A DNA stretch of 28,034 bases from an uncultured Prevotella sp. (GTDB lineage: Bacteria; Bacteroidota; Bacteroidia; Bacteroidales; Bacteroidaceae): NCBI GenBank assembly GCA_934183135.1, contig CAKPRX010000020.1, positions 1 through 28,034 on the forward strand, written 5' to 3'. Shown one piece after another: positions 16,135 through 24,702 of this stretch. Numbering within the stretch: position 1 is the stretch's first letter; each line of letters starts with the position of its first letter. The notes under the pieces were generated by a model. That model had not been told where the DNA came from and ran no database searches. It saw only the letters and a program-made list of their open reading frames with translations. A program made the translations under genes and the position numbers.

Positions 16135-17337
16135 TTACTTGGCCTTGGAAACCAGTTCTACCGTGTCGCGGGCTATGACTATCTCCTCGTCGGTAGGTAT
16201 CATCACCACCTTGACCTTAGAGTCGTCGGCCGAGAGTATCTGTTCCACTCCCCGGCAGTGGTTGCGCTGCTTGTCCATCTTTACACCGAGGTATTCCAGA
16301 CCCTCGCAGGCGTCCCAGCGCACACCCTCCTGGTTCTCGCCCACGCCGGCGGTCCATACGATGATGTCCACGCCGTTCATGGCAGCCGCATAGGCACCGA
16401 TGTACTTCTTGATGCGGTAGTTGTACATCTGCAGGGCCAGATGGGCACGCTCGTCGCCGTTGGCGTCGGCGCTCTCTATCTCGCGCATGTCCGAGCTGAG
16501 GCCAGTGATGCCGGCCACACCGCTCTCCTTGTTCAGGAACTCGGCCATCTCCTGCGGGGTCTTGCCCAGCTTGTCCATCAGATAGGTTACGGCCGACGGG
16601 TCTATGTCGCCCGAGCGCGAGCCCATCATCAGTCCGGCCAGCGGAGTAAGTCCCATCGAGGTATCGATGACCTTGCCATACTTCACGGCAGCCACCGAGG
16701 CGCCATTGCCGATGTGGCAGGTGATAATCTTCTGTGTCTTGATGTCTACACCAAGGTATTCGCATACGCGCTGCGACACATAGCGGTGGCTGGTGCCGTG
16801 GAAACCATAGCGGCGTACGTGATACTTCTCGTACAGGTCGTAAGGGATGGCGTAGAGGTAAGCGTAGGCAGGCATGGTAGAGTGGAAGGCGTTGTCGAAG
16901 ACTGTAACCTGGGGCGTATGAGGCATCAGAGCGTCGACGGCACGTATGCCGCGCAGGTGGCCGGCGTTGTGGACCGGCGCCAGGTCGCAGAGGCTCTCGA
17001 TACCGTCCTCTACCTCCTTGGTAACGATACAGCTCTTCTCGAAGAGGTCGCCGCCCTGCACCACGCGGTGGCCCACGGCGTCTATCTGGTCAAGGCTCTT
17101 CAGCGCGCCGTACTTGGGGTCGAGCAGCAGGTCGAACACGAACTTTACGCCCTCCTTGTGGTCGGGCATGTCGTGCATCACCTTCTCCTTGGATCCATCC
17201 TTCATGGTTACCTTGACAAAGGCGTTGTCCAAGCCTATACGCTCGGCGCCTCCCTGTGCCAGCACGCTCTCGTCGCTCATGTCATAGAGCTTGTACTTGA
17301 TAGAGCTGCTGCCGCAATTTAATACTAATACTATCAT
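16135..17337 (-). CDS. ackA: Acetate kinase
   Basis: This 400-residue enzyme converts acetyl phosphate and ADP to acetate and ATP in the cytosol. The family's functional residues fall exactly at the Methanosarcina numbering: Asn7, Ser10 and Ser12 (LNCGSSSIKY), Arg91, His123, Asp148, His180 (RRYGFHGTSHRYVS), Arg241 (MGSRSGDIDP) and Glu384 (PTDEEI). It lies 36 bases downstream of pta on the same strand, so the two form the usual acetate-forming operon. The motif DNAFHSTMP differs mildly from the common DTAFHQTMP. Assignment is secure. Confidence 0.97.
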   Translation of the reverse strand: MIVLVLNCGSSSIKYKLYDMSDESVLAQGGAERIGLDNAFVKVTMKDGSKEKVMHDMPDHKEGVKFVFDLLLDPKYGALKSLDQIDAVGHRVVQGGDLFEKSCIVTKEVEDGIESLCDLAPVHNAGHLRGIRAVDALMPHTPQVTVFDNAFHSTMPAYAYLYAIPYDLYEKYHVRRYGFHGTSHRYVSQRVCEYLGVDIKTQKIITCHIGNGASVAAVKYGKVIDTSMGLTPLAGLMMGSRSGDIDPSAVTYLMDKLGKTPQEMAEFLNKESGVAGITGLSSDMREIESADANGDERAHLALQMYNYRIKKYIGAYAAAMNGVDIIVWTAGVGENQEGVRWDACEGLEYLGVKMDKQRNHCRGVEQILSADDSKVKVVMIPTDEEIVIARDTVELVSKAK

Positions 17338-17373
17338 AGTCTGTTGTCTATCTGTTATTACTCTGTGTCTGTG

Positions 17374-18417
17374 TTAAGCCTTCTTGGCGTCCTGGGCCTG
17401 GCAGGCGGTGATGGCCACCATGTAGTAGATGTCGTCGACCGAGCAGCCACGGCTCAGGTCGTTTACGGGGCGTGCTATACCCTGCAGGATGGGGCCTATG
17501 GCGATGGCGCCGCCCAGGCGCTGAACCAGCTTGTAGCCTATGTTGCCCACCTCGAGGTTGGGCACTACCAGCACGTTGGCCCGGCCGGCTATGTCAGATC
17601 CCTTGGCCTTCTTCTCGGCCACGGCGGGCACCAGGGCAGCGTCGGCCTGCAGTTCGCCGTCTACTTGCAGCTCAGGATATTTCTCGTGGGCTATCTGGGT
17701 AGCCTCTATCACCTTGTCTATGATGTACACGCTCTTGCCCGTGGCCTTGTCCTTGGCGTCCTTGGCACTGCCCTTGGTCGAGAAGCTCAGCATGGCCACC
17801 CGCGGGTCGGCTATGCCGGCCACGCTGTGTGCCGTCTGAGCCGTGGTGTAGGCTATCTGGGCCAGCTGGTCGGCCGTGGGGTTAGGCGTAACGGCCACAT
17901 CGCCCATCACTACCACACCGTCGTTGCCATACTGCTTCTGGTCGGTGATGAGGAGCATGGCACCGCTCACGCACGATATGCCGGGTGCGCACTTGATGAT
18001 CTGCAGGGCCGGGCGCAGGGTGTCGCCGGTGGTGCTCAGGGCTCCCGAGATCTGGCCGTCGGCCCCCTCGGTCTTGATGATCATGCAGCCCAGGTACAGG
18101 TTGTTCTTCACCAGCTCCCGGGCCTGCTCGATGGTCATGCCCTTCTTCTTGCGCAGCTCGGCCAGCAGCTCAGCATACTCCTCGCTCTTGGGGTTGTTCA
18201 ATGGATCCACAATCGTAGCCTTGTCGATGTTGGTCAGTCCCCACTGGGCAGCGAGGTTCTTGATGTTGGCAGGGTTGCCGATGAGAATGATGTCTGCGAT
18301 GTCGTCAGCCAACACCTTGTCGGCTGCTCTCAGAGTGCGCTCCTCCTCTGCTTCGGGGAGCACGATGCGCTGCTTGTCTGCTTTGGCGCGCGCTACAATC
18401 TGTTGTAATAAATCCAT
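17374..18417 (-). CDS. pta: Phosphate acetyltransferase
   Basis: This 347-residue, single-domain enzyme makes acetyl phosphate from acetyl-CoA and phosphate. Hallmarks are LPEAEEERTLRAA near the start, SGALSTTGDTLRPALQIIK, GDVAVTPNPTADQLAQIA and a C-terminal block ending GPILQGIARPVNDLSRG. The start at 18417 (MDLLQQIVARAK) gives the normal N-terminus; the upstream ATG at 18438 adds seven residues out of the family pattern. There is no DRTGG regulatory domain, so it is the short form. It heads the pta-ackA unit, with a TAnnTTTG box about 83 bases upstream. Confidence 0.96.
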   Translation of the reverse strand: MDLLQQIVARAKADKQRIVLPEAEEERTLRAADKVLADDIADIILIGNPANIKNLAAQWGLTNIDKATIVDPLNNPKSEEYAELLAELRKKKGMTIEQARELVKNNLYLGCMIIKTEGADGQISGALSTTGDTLRPALQIIKCAPGISCVSGAMLLITDQKQYGNDGVVVMGDVAVTPNPTADQLAQIAYTTAQTAHSVAGIADPRVAMLSFSTKGSAKDAKDKATGKSVYIIDKVIEATQIAHEKYPELQVDGELQADAALVPAVAEKKAKGSDIAGRANVLVVPNLEVGNIGYKLVQRLGGAIAIGPILQGIARPVNDLSRGCSVDDIYYMVAITACQAQDAKKA

Positions 18418-18499
18418 AGTTATATTCGTGTTATACAAAATGTCTGCTCTTGGGGTGGGGCAGGGACGGCCCGGTGTACGGGCGCGGCCTGTGGCCCTG

Positions 18500-18507
18500 C
18501 AAAATTA
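18500..18507 (-). promoter_or_regulatory. Putative -7 box of pta-ackA
   Basis: The minus strand reads TAATTTTG, an exact TAnnTTTG match. No convincing TTTG -33 element stands upstream of it, and the leader to the start would be about 83 bases. Confidence 0.45.
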
Positions 18508-18567
18508 GTAAAAATATTCGACCCCGGCCCCCACTTACGTCTATATTTTAGCCGTGGGCATGCCGGC

Positions 18568-19341
18568 TCAGGCCATTATGAGCTGTGCCAGTATGCTCTC
18601 CAGTTCCTCGGCCGACAGGCGCAGCCTGAAGGTGCCCCTCATGGCCACGGCTATGCGCCCTGTCTCCTCGCTCACCACGATGGCTATGGCATCCGAGCTC
18701 TGCGATATGCCCATGGCCGCGCGGTGGCGCAGTCCCAGCTCCTTGGGTATGTCCATGTCGTGCGATACGGGCAGTATGCAGCCTGCCGCGCGTATGCGGC
18801 GGTGCGATATGATCATGGCCCCGTCGTGCAGGGGCGAGTTCTTGAAGAATATGTTCTCGATGAGGCGCTGGTTGATGTTGGCGTCTATCACGTCGCCCGT
18901 CTCGATGATGTCGGTCAGGGGCGTGCTACGCTCTATCACTATCAGCGCGCCCACCTTGCCCTTGGACAGGTTCATGCACGCCATCACGATGGGCATGATG
19001 GCCTCCTTGTCCTCCTCGCGGTCCTTGTCGGTGGTGGTGAAGAACCTGAAGATGTTCTTGAACCGCTGGTGGGCGCCCAGGGTGTACAGAAACTTGCGTA
19101 TCTCTTCCTGGAAGAGTATGATGAGTGCCAGTACGCCCACGCTTACCAGCTTGTCCATGATAGAGCCCAGCAGCTTCATCTCCAGCACGCGGCTCACGAA
19201 GAGCCACAGGATGACGAAGACCATGATGCCGATAAAGATGTTGAGCGAGCGGCTCTCCTTCATCAGCCTGTAGGTGTTGTAGAGCAGCAGGGCTACTAAG
19301 AAGATGTCTATAAAGTCCTTAATTCCAAATTCGAAAAACAC
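18568..19341 (-). CDS. cdaA: Membrane diadenylate cyclase (CdaA/DacA type)
   Basis: This 257-residue protein has three N-terminal membrane segments (about residues 9-24, 33-50 and 63-78), a short coiled linker, and a DisA_N/DAC domain. The catalytic motifs are intact: PLHDGAMI (Asp173-Gly-Ala) and LRHRAAMGIS (Arg205-His-Arg). The enzyme joins two ATP to make c-di-AMP, a second messenger tied to potassium, osmotic and envelope balance. It starts 12 bases after folP and is presumably co-transcribed with it. The Firmicutes partner genes cdaR and glmM are not adjacent. Confidence 0.94.
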   Translation of the reverse strand: MFFEFGIKDFIDIFLVALLLYNTYRLMKESRSLNIFIGIMVFVILWLFVSRVLEMKLLGSIMDKLVSVGVLALIILFQEEIRKFLYTLGAHQRFKNIFRFFTTTDKDREEDKEAIMPIVMACMNLSKGKVGALIVIERSTPLTDIIETGDVIDANINQRLIENIFFKNSPLHDGAMIISHRRIRAAGCILPVSHDMDIPKELGLRHRAAMGISQSSDAIAIVVSEETGRIAVAMRGTFRLRLSAEELESILAQLIMA

Positions 19342-19353
19342 GGTGTGGGTCGC

Positions 19354-20190
19354 TTATTGTGGTTTTACTTCTTTCATTTTCTGTACCATCCTCACCGCCT
19401 CGACGGCCTCGGCCACGTCGTGTACGCGCAGTATCGAGGCCCCCTTCATCAGGGCTATGGTGTTGAGCACGGTGGTGCCGTTGAGCGCCGTGGTGGGGTC
19501 GCCGCCCACCAGGCGGAATATCATCGACTTGCGCGATATGCCCACCAGCAGGGGCAGGCCCATCACGAGCATCTTGTCCATCTGTGCCATCAGGGCGTAG
19601 TTCTCCCCGAGTGTCTTGCCAAACCCGAAGCCCGGGTCCAGTATGATGTCGTGGGCCCCCAGGTCGCGCAGCTGCTGCACCTCGTCGGCCAGGGCCACCA
19701 TCATGTCGCGCAGCGTGCCCTTGACCGACATCAGTATATAGGGGCAGCGCAGCTCGCCCACCACGTCAAACATACGCTCGCTCTCGTGTATGGGCGTGTT
19801 CACGATGCCTGTCAGTCCGCCCTCGCTCACATCGTTGATGATGTCGGCGCCCCACTCGGCTATGCAGCGGCGTGCCAGCTGCGGGCGGTAGGTGTCTACC
19901 GAGACGACCGCGTCGGGCACCTCGCGCCTCACGATGGCCAGGGCCTCGCGCAGGCGGTGCCCCTCTTCCTCGGCGCTCACCTCGTGAGCTCCCGGACGTG
20001 TCGAGAACGCGCCTATGTCTATCATCGTTCCGCCCTGGGCCACTATCTCCTGTGCGCGCAGGGCTATCTCGCGCTCCGTCTGCTTGCGGCTTCCGGCGTA
20101 GAAGCTGTCGGGGGTCACATTGAGTATGCCCATCACCTGTGGCTGGCTCAGGTCCATCAGTTTTCCACGTATGTTAAGCGTATATTCCAT
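19354..20190 (-). CDS. folP: Dihydropteroate synthase
   Basis: The 278-residue enzyme joins p-aminobenzoate and hydroxymethyl-dihydropterin pyrophosphate in folate synthesis and is the sulfonamide target. Motifs: MGILNVTPDSFY (Asn24), IDIGAFSTRPGA, SVDTYRP (Asp100), INDVS (Asn119), LDPGFGFGKT (Asp185), GISRKS (Lys221) and ILRVHDV (Arg255, His257). The start at 20190 gives the usual length; the frame continues upstream to 20361, but that part overlaps the promoter and non-coding hairpins. The block normally reading LMHM(R/K)GTP is LMSVKGTL here, so a usually conserved His is Ser. It heads an operon with cdaA. Confidence 0.95.
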   Translation of the reverse strand: MEYTLNIRGKLMDLSQPQVMGILNVTPDSFYAGSRKQTEREIALRAQEIVAQGGTMIDIGAFSTRPGAHEVSAEEEGHRLREALAIVRREVPDAVVSVDTYRPQLARRCIAEWGADIINDVSEGGLTGIVNTPIHESERMFDVVGELRCPYILMSVKGTLRDMMVALADEVQQLRDLGAHDIILDPGFGFGKTLGENYALMAQMDKMLVMGLPLLVGISRKSMIFRLVGGDPTTALNGTTVLNTIALMKGASILRVHDVAEAVEAVRMVQKMKEVKPQ

Positions 20191-20246
20191 CTCTTTGCGG
20201 TATGTGTCATTATCAGCGGGTATGGCGTAGCCATCCCTACTTTCTG

Positions 20247-20277
20247 CAAAGGTAGTGCAAGCCGAGGGAAATACAAA
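20247..20277 (-). promoter_or_regulatory. Bacteroidales-type promoter of folP-cdaA
   Basis: On the minus strand TTTG (20274-20277), a 19-base spacer and TACCTTTG (20247-20254) match the consensus exactly. Its presence argues for the start at 20190 and against the longer frame to 20361. Confidence 0.75.
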
Positions 20278-20314
20278 ATAAATCCCATTTATTTTTATTT
20301 CCGAGGCGCAGCCT

Positions 20315-20340
20315 GCCTTCACGGCCGTGGCCGTAAAGGC
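20315..20340. repeat. 26-bp near-perfect palindrome
   Basis: GCCTTCACGGCC and GGCCGTAAAGGC flank a GT dinucleotide, with one mismatch. It lies just upstream of the folP promoter. Confidence 0.55.
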
Positions 20341-20353
20341 TGCAAGCCGAAGA

Positions 20354-20394
20354 CAATGCAAAGAAAAAACGAATGTTTTTTAACTTTTGCATTG
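20354..20394. repeat. Imperfect hairpin with an inner A/T stem
   Basis: CAATGCAAA and TTTGCATTG pair, followed by an inner AAAAAAC/GTTTTTT stem, with a 3-base bulge on one side. Either strand has a U tract in the inner arm rather than after the stem, so it is a poor terminator. Confidence 0.5.
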
Positions 20395-20496
20395 TTGAGG
20401 CGCCCTCGCAGGCAGCACGCACTGAAAGTATGTCGCCAAAGGGCAGAGGAGGCGGCGAGGGGGCTATGGCCATGATGCGCATGTTATCCCCATGCG

Positions 20497-20590
20497 AGCG
20501 GCGCGCTGTAAGCGCAACCTGTATAAAACCTGGGGCAACGCCCCAGGTATAGTCCCCACCCGTCAAGGCGCACTGTAGGCGCAAAAGTAG
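20497..20590 (-). repeat. Inverted extra copy of a ~90-bp module of the large repeat
   Basis: Read on the minus strand, this stretch starts CTACTTTTGCGCCTACAG, holds cctggggc-gtt-gccccagg (20529-20547), and ends with a TGCGC-TTACAG-CGCG block followed by GCTC. The same order occurs on the plus strand at 20698-20784 inside copy B and at the matching place in copy A. The two modules thus form a large inverted repeat around 20590-20698. Copy A has no clear partner upstream. Confidence 0.65.
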
Positions 20591-20817
20591 CGCAGCGTCA
20601 AGTCCGGGGAGCCGTTGGCCATGACCATTAGCACATAAGTGGGCCATGTCCCAGGCACCGGGCACGACTGCCATGTAACGCCTACGGCTACTTTTGCGCC
20701 TACAGCGCGCAGATAGCTTGTGGGCTGTGTACCTGGGGCGCAGCCCCAGGCTCCGTACTGCTGCGCTTTCAGCGCACGTGGGTCACGTGGGAATTGGCGA
20801 AAAACCTTTACACGCGA

Positions 20818-20863
20818 CTGTATATTTATGCAAAACGAGGGGCAAAAATGTATAAATATACAG
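20818..20863. repeat. Decayed 46-bp inverted repeat in copy B
   Basis: The outer 12 bp (CTGTATATTTAT / ATAAATATACAG) still pair, and the inner pairs are lost. Both ARG-box-like 14-mers keep the pattern TGnATnnnnATnCA (20819-20832 and 20849-20862) even though the second has changed from GC to GT at its third base. Confidence 0.75.
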
Positions 20864-21070
20864 CCATAACGGCCTCTTTTCGGGTCGTAATTTCCGGAAA
20901 AATTCATCAAACCAGGACGTTTTTTGGGGGCATCGCGCCCATTTTGGGGCTGCGTGAGGGCTGCAAAAGTAACCGTTCTTTACAAAATAGGGGTAATTGG
21001 CACCTCTCGCGCCGCTATTTTCGGTTCTTTCGAGGTCGGTTTTCGGGGTCGCCGAGATGGTCATTTTTTT

Positions 21071-21110
21071 GCTCGCGATGGTCATTACGATTCTAATGAC
21101 CATCGCGAGC
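21071..21110. repeat. 40-bp perfect palindrome in copy B
   Basis: It is identical, base for base including the loop CGATTC, to 7477-7516. The neighbouring DNA of the two copies differs at many positions, so this block is more constrained than its surroundings. Confidence 0.9.
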
Positions 21111-21317
21111 ACGAAAAAGGTGGTTTCGGGACGGCCGGAAAACGGCCCATTCCGCCACCGCTGCCCCCACGGCGAGCGTACAGGCAAACTACAGAAGGCT
21201 AAAATGCCCTTGGCAGACGCAGAAACGGCAGAAATGTATATTTATGCAATATCAGAAAAATCTTTACGATGTTAGGGGGGATTCCCTCGCAGGCTTAGGA
21301 CACTTCTCCCTGTCTCC

Positions 21318-22463
21318 TCAGAATACCCCGTCGACCAGGTTTACGGCCCTGACCTTCTTCTCGTTGGCTATCCTGGCATACGTCTGCGTCATGCGCACGT
21401 CCGTATGACCCAGCAACTTGGACGTGGTGTACAGGTCGGCCCCTAATGTGAGCATCAGGGTGGCAAACGAGTGCCGGCTCACGTGGAATGAGATGTGCTT
21501 GGCTATGCCCGCCCGGGCCGCCCATGCCCGGAGCAGGCTGTTGACATGGGGCGACGAGGGCAGGGCGAATACGTGGGTGCTGCCCATGCCATCCCGAGGT
21601 GCCGGAAGCCACTTGGCCGCCTGGGCCGACAGGGGCAGATACAGGGGTACATGCGTCTTCTGGGTTACCATGTCTATGTGGCTGCCCCTGCTGTCCCTTA
21701 CGATGTTGTCCCAGGTAAGCTGCCGTATGTCGCTGATACGCAGCCCGCAGAAGCAGGCCAGCAGAAAAGCCCGTTTCACCTCGTCGCTGGGCGCAGGCGT
21801 GGCTATCAGCGCCTTTATCTCGTCTATGACCAGGTAAGGCCGCTGGCTGTCGGGCCGCCGTATCTTCTCGGCAGCGCATAGACAGCCAAAGGGATTGGCG
21901 CGGATGAGGCCCTCGCGTACGGCAGCGTTGAGCGCTGTGTTGAGAGCCCGGTAGTAGTTGTAGGCCGTGTTACGGGCCAGGGGCCGGCCCGCGCGGGTGT
22001 GGTAGCGGGTCAGCAGGAAGTCGATATAGCCCTGGCAGAAACGGCGCCCCATGGCCGCCAGGCTGATGCGGGGGCCCGCGTATAGCTCCACGATGTGGGC
22101 CACGGCTTCTATGATGCGCCGGTCTTTGCGCCCCGCGCCTGCCTGTCGCTTGCAGTAGACGGCCAGCCACTGGCCGAGGGTCGTCTGTGCCGGCTGAGGG
22201 GGCAGCGCGCCCGGGCACCGTGTGCCCAGCAGGTCTATGGTGCGCTGGGCCTTGGCGGCTAAGGCTGCCGCCAGCGTGGCGTGGTTCTGCCGCCGCGTAC
22301 ACGCATCGCGGCCCGGTACGAGGTATAGCCGCAGGTACTCGTATCGGCGGCACCCGCCGCAGTAGTAGTCCAGGTACAGGCTGCGGCTGCCACTCTTCAG
22401 TTTTCTCATTCTGAGCCGTACAGGCTCCTTGGGGGTGATTTTTCTTTTAGTCATTGTGTTCAT
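21318..22463 (-). CDS. Tyrosine recombinase (site-specific integrase)
   Basis: The 381-residue protein has an arm-type N-terminal domain (about 5-55), a SAM-like core-binding domain (about 92-190) and a catalytic domain with Arg242 (CGLRISDI), Lys269, His327 and Arg330 (HVSRHSF), His353 (LLGHTDV) and Tyr362 (TYARI). The R-K-H-R-H-Y set is complete, so it should be active. Relatives in Bacteroidales act on conjugative or phage elements, or invert DNA that controls surface genes. The start may be 22463 or 22454 (both ATG). No excisionase, relaxase or phage gene is near; a SusC/SusD operon lies just upstream. No attachment site was identified. Confidence 0.93.
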   Translation of the reverse strand: MNTMTKRKITPKEPVRLRMRKLKSGSRSLYLDYYCGGCRRYEYLRLYLVPGRDACTRRQNHATLAAALAAKAQRTIDLLGTRCPGALPPQPAQTTLGQWLAVYCKRQAGAGRKDRRIIEAVAHIVELYAGPRISLAAMGRRFCQGYIDFLLTRYHTRAGRPLARNTAYNYYRALNTALNAAVREGLIRANPFGCLCAAEKIRRPDSQRPYLVIDEIKALIATPAPSDEVKRAFLLACFCGLRISDIRQLTWDNIVRDSRGSHIDMVTQKTHVPLYLPLSAQAAKWLPAPRDGMGSTHVFALPSSPHVNSLLRAWAARAGIAKHISFHVSRHSFATLMLTLGADLYTTSKLLGHTDVRMTQTYARIANEKKVRAVNLVDGVF

Positions 22464-22552
22464 AGCTTGTAGTAGTGTTTGTTGCTTCGCGCGTAAGTTA
22501 CACCTTGGCGCGCGACGGAACACTACGCCGTCCCGTGTTTTTCGTTGTTATC

Positions 22553-22597
22553 CTAATAAAAAGAACAAGGGGCGGCGAAATCGCTTCGCCACCCCCT
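22553..22597 (-). terminator. Intrinsic terminator of the second susCD operon
   Basis: GGGGCGGCGAA and TTCGCCACCCC pair around ATCGC (22569-22595), and on the minus strand the stem is followed by TTGTTCTTTTTATTA. It starts about 30 bases past the susD stop. Confidence 0.85.
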
Positions 22598-22625
22598 GTG
22601 GAAGTGTTTCTGAACTGTAATGACC

Positions 22626-24680
22626 TTAGTAGCCTGTGTTCTGAGGATACTCAGCACCCGTGTTAGACTTGATGACGTCGTCGGGTATAGGATACTGGTA
22701 GTTGTAGGGCTTGATGTTAGGCACGTAGCGCTGTTCGGCCTCGTTCCACATGCGGCCCTTCTCCTCGTTGCTCTCCTTGCTCTCGTTGATATAGCTGAAA
22801 CCATACTTGCGAACGCGCTCATAGAGCGTGTTGCTGGTAGTCTCGTCCTGGATGGGATACTTCTCGGTGATATAGCTGTAAGCCTGCCCGTTCTCGTCAA
22901 GGTTGGCCGAGAGTCGGTTAAGGGTAATCATACGGCACTCCTCGCCGAAGAGCTCGCGGGCGCGCTCGTCCAGGATAAAGTCGATGTCGATGTCAGAGGC
23001 AGTTACCCTGGGAGCGTTGGCACGGTCGCGCAGGGCGTTGATGTCATCGGCGGCCTTCTGCTTGTCGCCCTTGGCCAGGTAGGCTTCGGCGCGCAGCAGG
23101 TAAGTCTCGGCTATACGTATGATGTAGGGCTCGTACTCGTACTCGGCGGTGTTGCCGTTGGGATGCTTGTCGGTCGAGAACTTCCAGAAACGCGGGAAGA
23201 ACGATATGGTGTCGCTGCCTGTGAGGATAAGCGCCTTGTTTACACCTGTGCGCTTGGCCTCGTCCGAGTTGGCGATGGCCTTGGCCAGGCACTCGCTCCA
23301 CCTCTTGCCGCCGGGCGTGTACCAGTCGCGCTGTATCATGGTCTCCGATCCGCGTATATCCTCGCGGCTGCCCTGCTTAGAGTGGGCCCAGAGATAGCCT
23401 TTGGCGTTCTTGTCCCAAAGATAGCGGCAGGGGTACACCAGGTTGCCGCCATAGGCATAGCCGCCACCCAGCGAGTCGCGCATGTTGTTGGCGCGGAAAC
23501 GGCCGTCGCGCTGGGCGCTCGCCGATGTGCCCGGTGTGCTTGATCCGGCCACACCGGCAGGATAGCAGGCGGCGTCGTCGGTGAAGAGGTAAACCACCTC
23601 GTCGTTGTCCAGCTTGCGCGTGGCACCGGCCTCGCGTATGCCGTTGTTGAAGAAATGGGCTTCGAGCTTGTTGATGCCCCTGACCTTGGACCACGACATA
23701 CCGCTGCCGCCCATTTCATAGTTGCCGTACTTGAACTGGCTGGTCCACAGGGCCTCCTTGTTGCCGGTAACGCCATAGTCCTGGTTGGTGTTGCCCGACC
23801 CGTCGCCCGGCGTGCGGAACAGGTCCCAGTATGCGCCACCGTTGGCAGCGCTGAGGTCGTGGCCGTAGCGGTCATGGGTCTGGCCGGCCGATGTGCCGAA
23901 GCGGGTGGTCATAAGCTGGTAGTCGCCATCCTGTTTGCCTATGACGCGGCTGCAAGCCTCGATGGCCTCGTCCCACTTGCCCAGGTCCAGGCATATCTCG
24001 GCCAGCATGTGGTCGGCGGCGGCGCGGGTTACGCATCCCTGGGCGCGCTCGGTGGTAGCCATGTGCTCGGCGGCGTACTTGAAGTCGTCGTAGCAGAACT
24101 GCCATATCTCCCTGCGGGTGTTGGGCTGATAGCCCATCTCTATACTTGCGGTGTGGTGAGCCAGGATGGGCACGTTGCCGTACATGCCGGCGAGCAGGCG
24201 GTAGGCATATCCGCGGAAGAAGCGGGCCTCGCCCAGTAGCTCTTCCTTCTTGGTGGGGGTACTGTAAACTATGTTTTTCTCATTGATGTTGTCTATGGCC
24301 GTATTGGCAAAGTTGACCAGCTGGAACAGGTTGTCGTTCCAGTGGCGGGCCCATCCGCTGGCCGAGTTCAGCTGTCGCCAGTCGGCAAACTGGGCCAGCG
24401 AGCCATTGTTGCCGTTGCTCGAGTTGGGGGCAAACGTGTCCAGGCCTACGCCCCAGTACATGTAGCTGTGGCCGCCATTGGTTCCCAGCAGTAGGTACTG
24501 TATCCGTTGGTAGCAGGTGTTGATACTGCCCTCTATCTCGCCCTGGGTGTTGTACATACCGTTCTCGTCCTGCTTGTACGAGTGCTCCTTGAGGAAGTCG
24601 GAGTCGCTCTGGCAGGCGGTCTGGGTAAGGGTCATCGCGCCAAGCGCGATGATACCCAATATCTGTTTTGTTACTTTCAT
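22626..24680 (-). CDS. SusD/RagB-family nutrient-binding lipoprotein
   Basis: This 684-residue lipoprotein has its lipobox at Cys23 (MKVTKQILGIIALGAMTLTQ then TACQ). It shows SusD blocks: GEARFFRGYAYRLLAGMYGNVPI, DHMLAEICLDLGKWDEAIEA, IRIAETYLLRAEAYLAKGD and RARELFGEECRMITLNRL. It is longer than the SusD at 1991-3391, with extra loops in the middle (about 265-450) rich in Gly, Asn and Ser. The gene follows susC after 22 bases and ends at a strong terminator. It captures the ligand for the SusC partner. The substrate cannot be told from sequence, and no glycosidase gene is in view. Confidence 0.95.
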   Translation of the reverse strand: MKVTKQILGIIALGAMTLTQTACQSDSDFLKEHSYKQDENGMYNTQGEIEGSINTCYQRIQYLLLGTNGGHSYMYWGVGLDTFAPNSSNGNNGSLAQFADWRQLNSASGWARHWNDNLFQLVNFANTAIDNINEKNIVYSTPTKKEELLGEARFFRGYAYRLLAGMYGNVPILAHHTASIEMGYQPNTRREIWQFCYDDFKYAAEHMATTERAQGCVTRAAADHMLAEICLDLGKWDEAIEACSRVIGKQDGDYQLMTTRFGTSAGQTHDRYGHDLSAANGGAYWDLFRTPGDGSGNTNQDYGVTGNKEALWTSQFKYGNYEMGGSGMSWSKVRGINKLEAHFFNNGIREAGATRKLDNDEVVYLFTDDAACYPAGVAGSSTPGTSASAQRDGRFRANNMRDSLGGGYAYGGNLVYPCRYLWDKNAKGYLWAHSKQGSREDIRGSETMIQRDWYTPGGKRWSECLAKAIANSDEAKRTGVNKALILTGSDTISFFPRFWKFSTDKHPNGNTAEYEYEPYIIRIAETYLLRAEAYLAKGDKQKAADDINALRDRANAPRVTASDIDIDFILDERARELFGEECRMITLNRLSANLDENGQAYSYITEKYPIQDETTSNTLYERVRKYGFSYINESKESNEEKGRMWNEAEQRYVPNIKPYNYQYPIPDDVIKSNTGAEYPQNTGY

Positions 24681-24702
24681 AGTTGTTGTCTTTTTTATGT
24701 GT

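Larger units (their letters stand above)
20587..21271 (+). repeat. 685-bp dispersed intergenic repeat, copy B
   Basis: This is the partner of 6993-7677 in the same orientation, with all anchors offset by exactly 13,594 bp. It fills the gap between the folP promoter region and the 3' end of the tyrosine recombinase gene, ending 46 bases from its stop. Flanking sequence differs from copy A on both sides, so the edges at GTAGCGCAGCG and TTTACGATG are likely real boundaries. The hairpin at 20732-20750 keeps its stem but has loop GCA instead of GCT. Confidence 0.85.

Noticed and set aside
20191..20361. 57-residue N-terminal extension of folP
   Set aside because: It covers the consensus promoter and a palindrome and lies outside the family's usual N-terminus.
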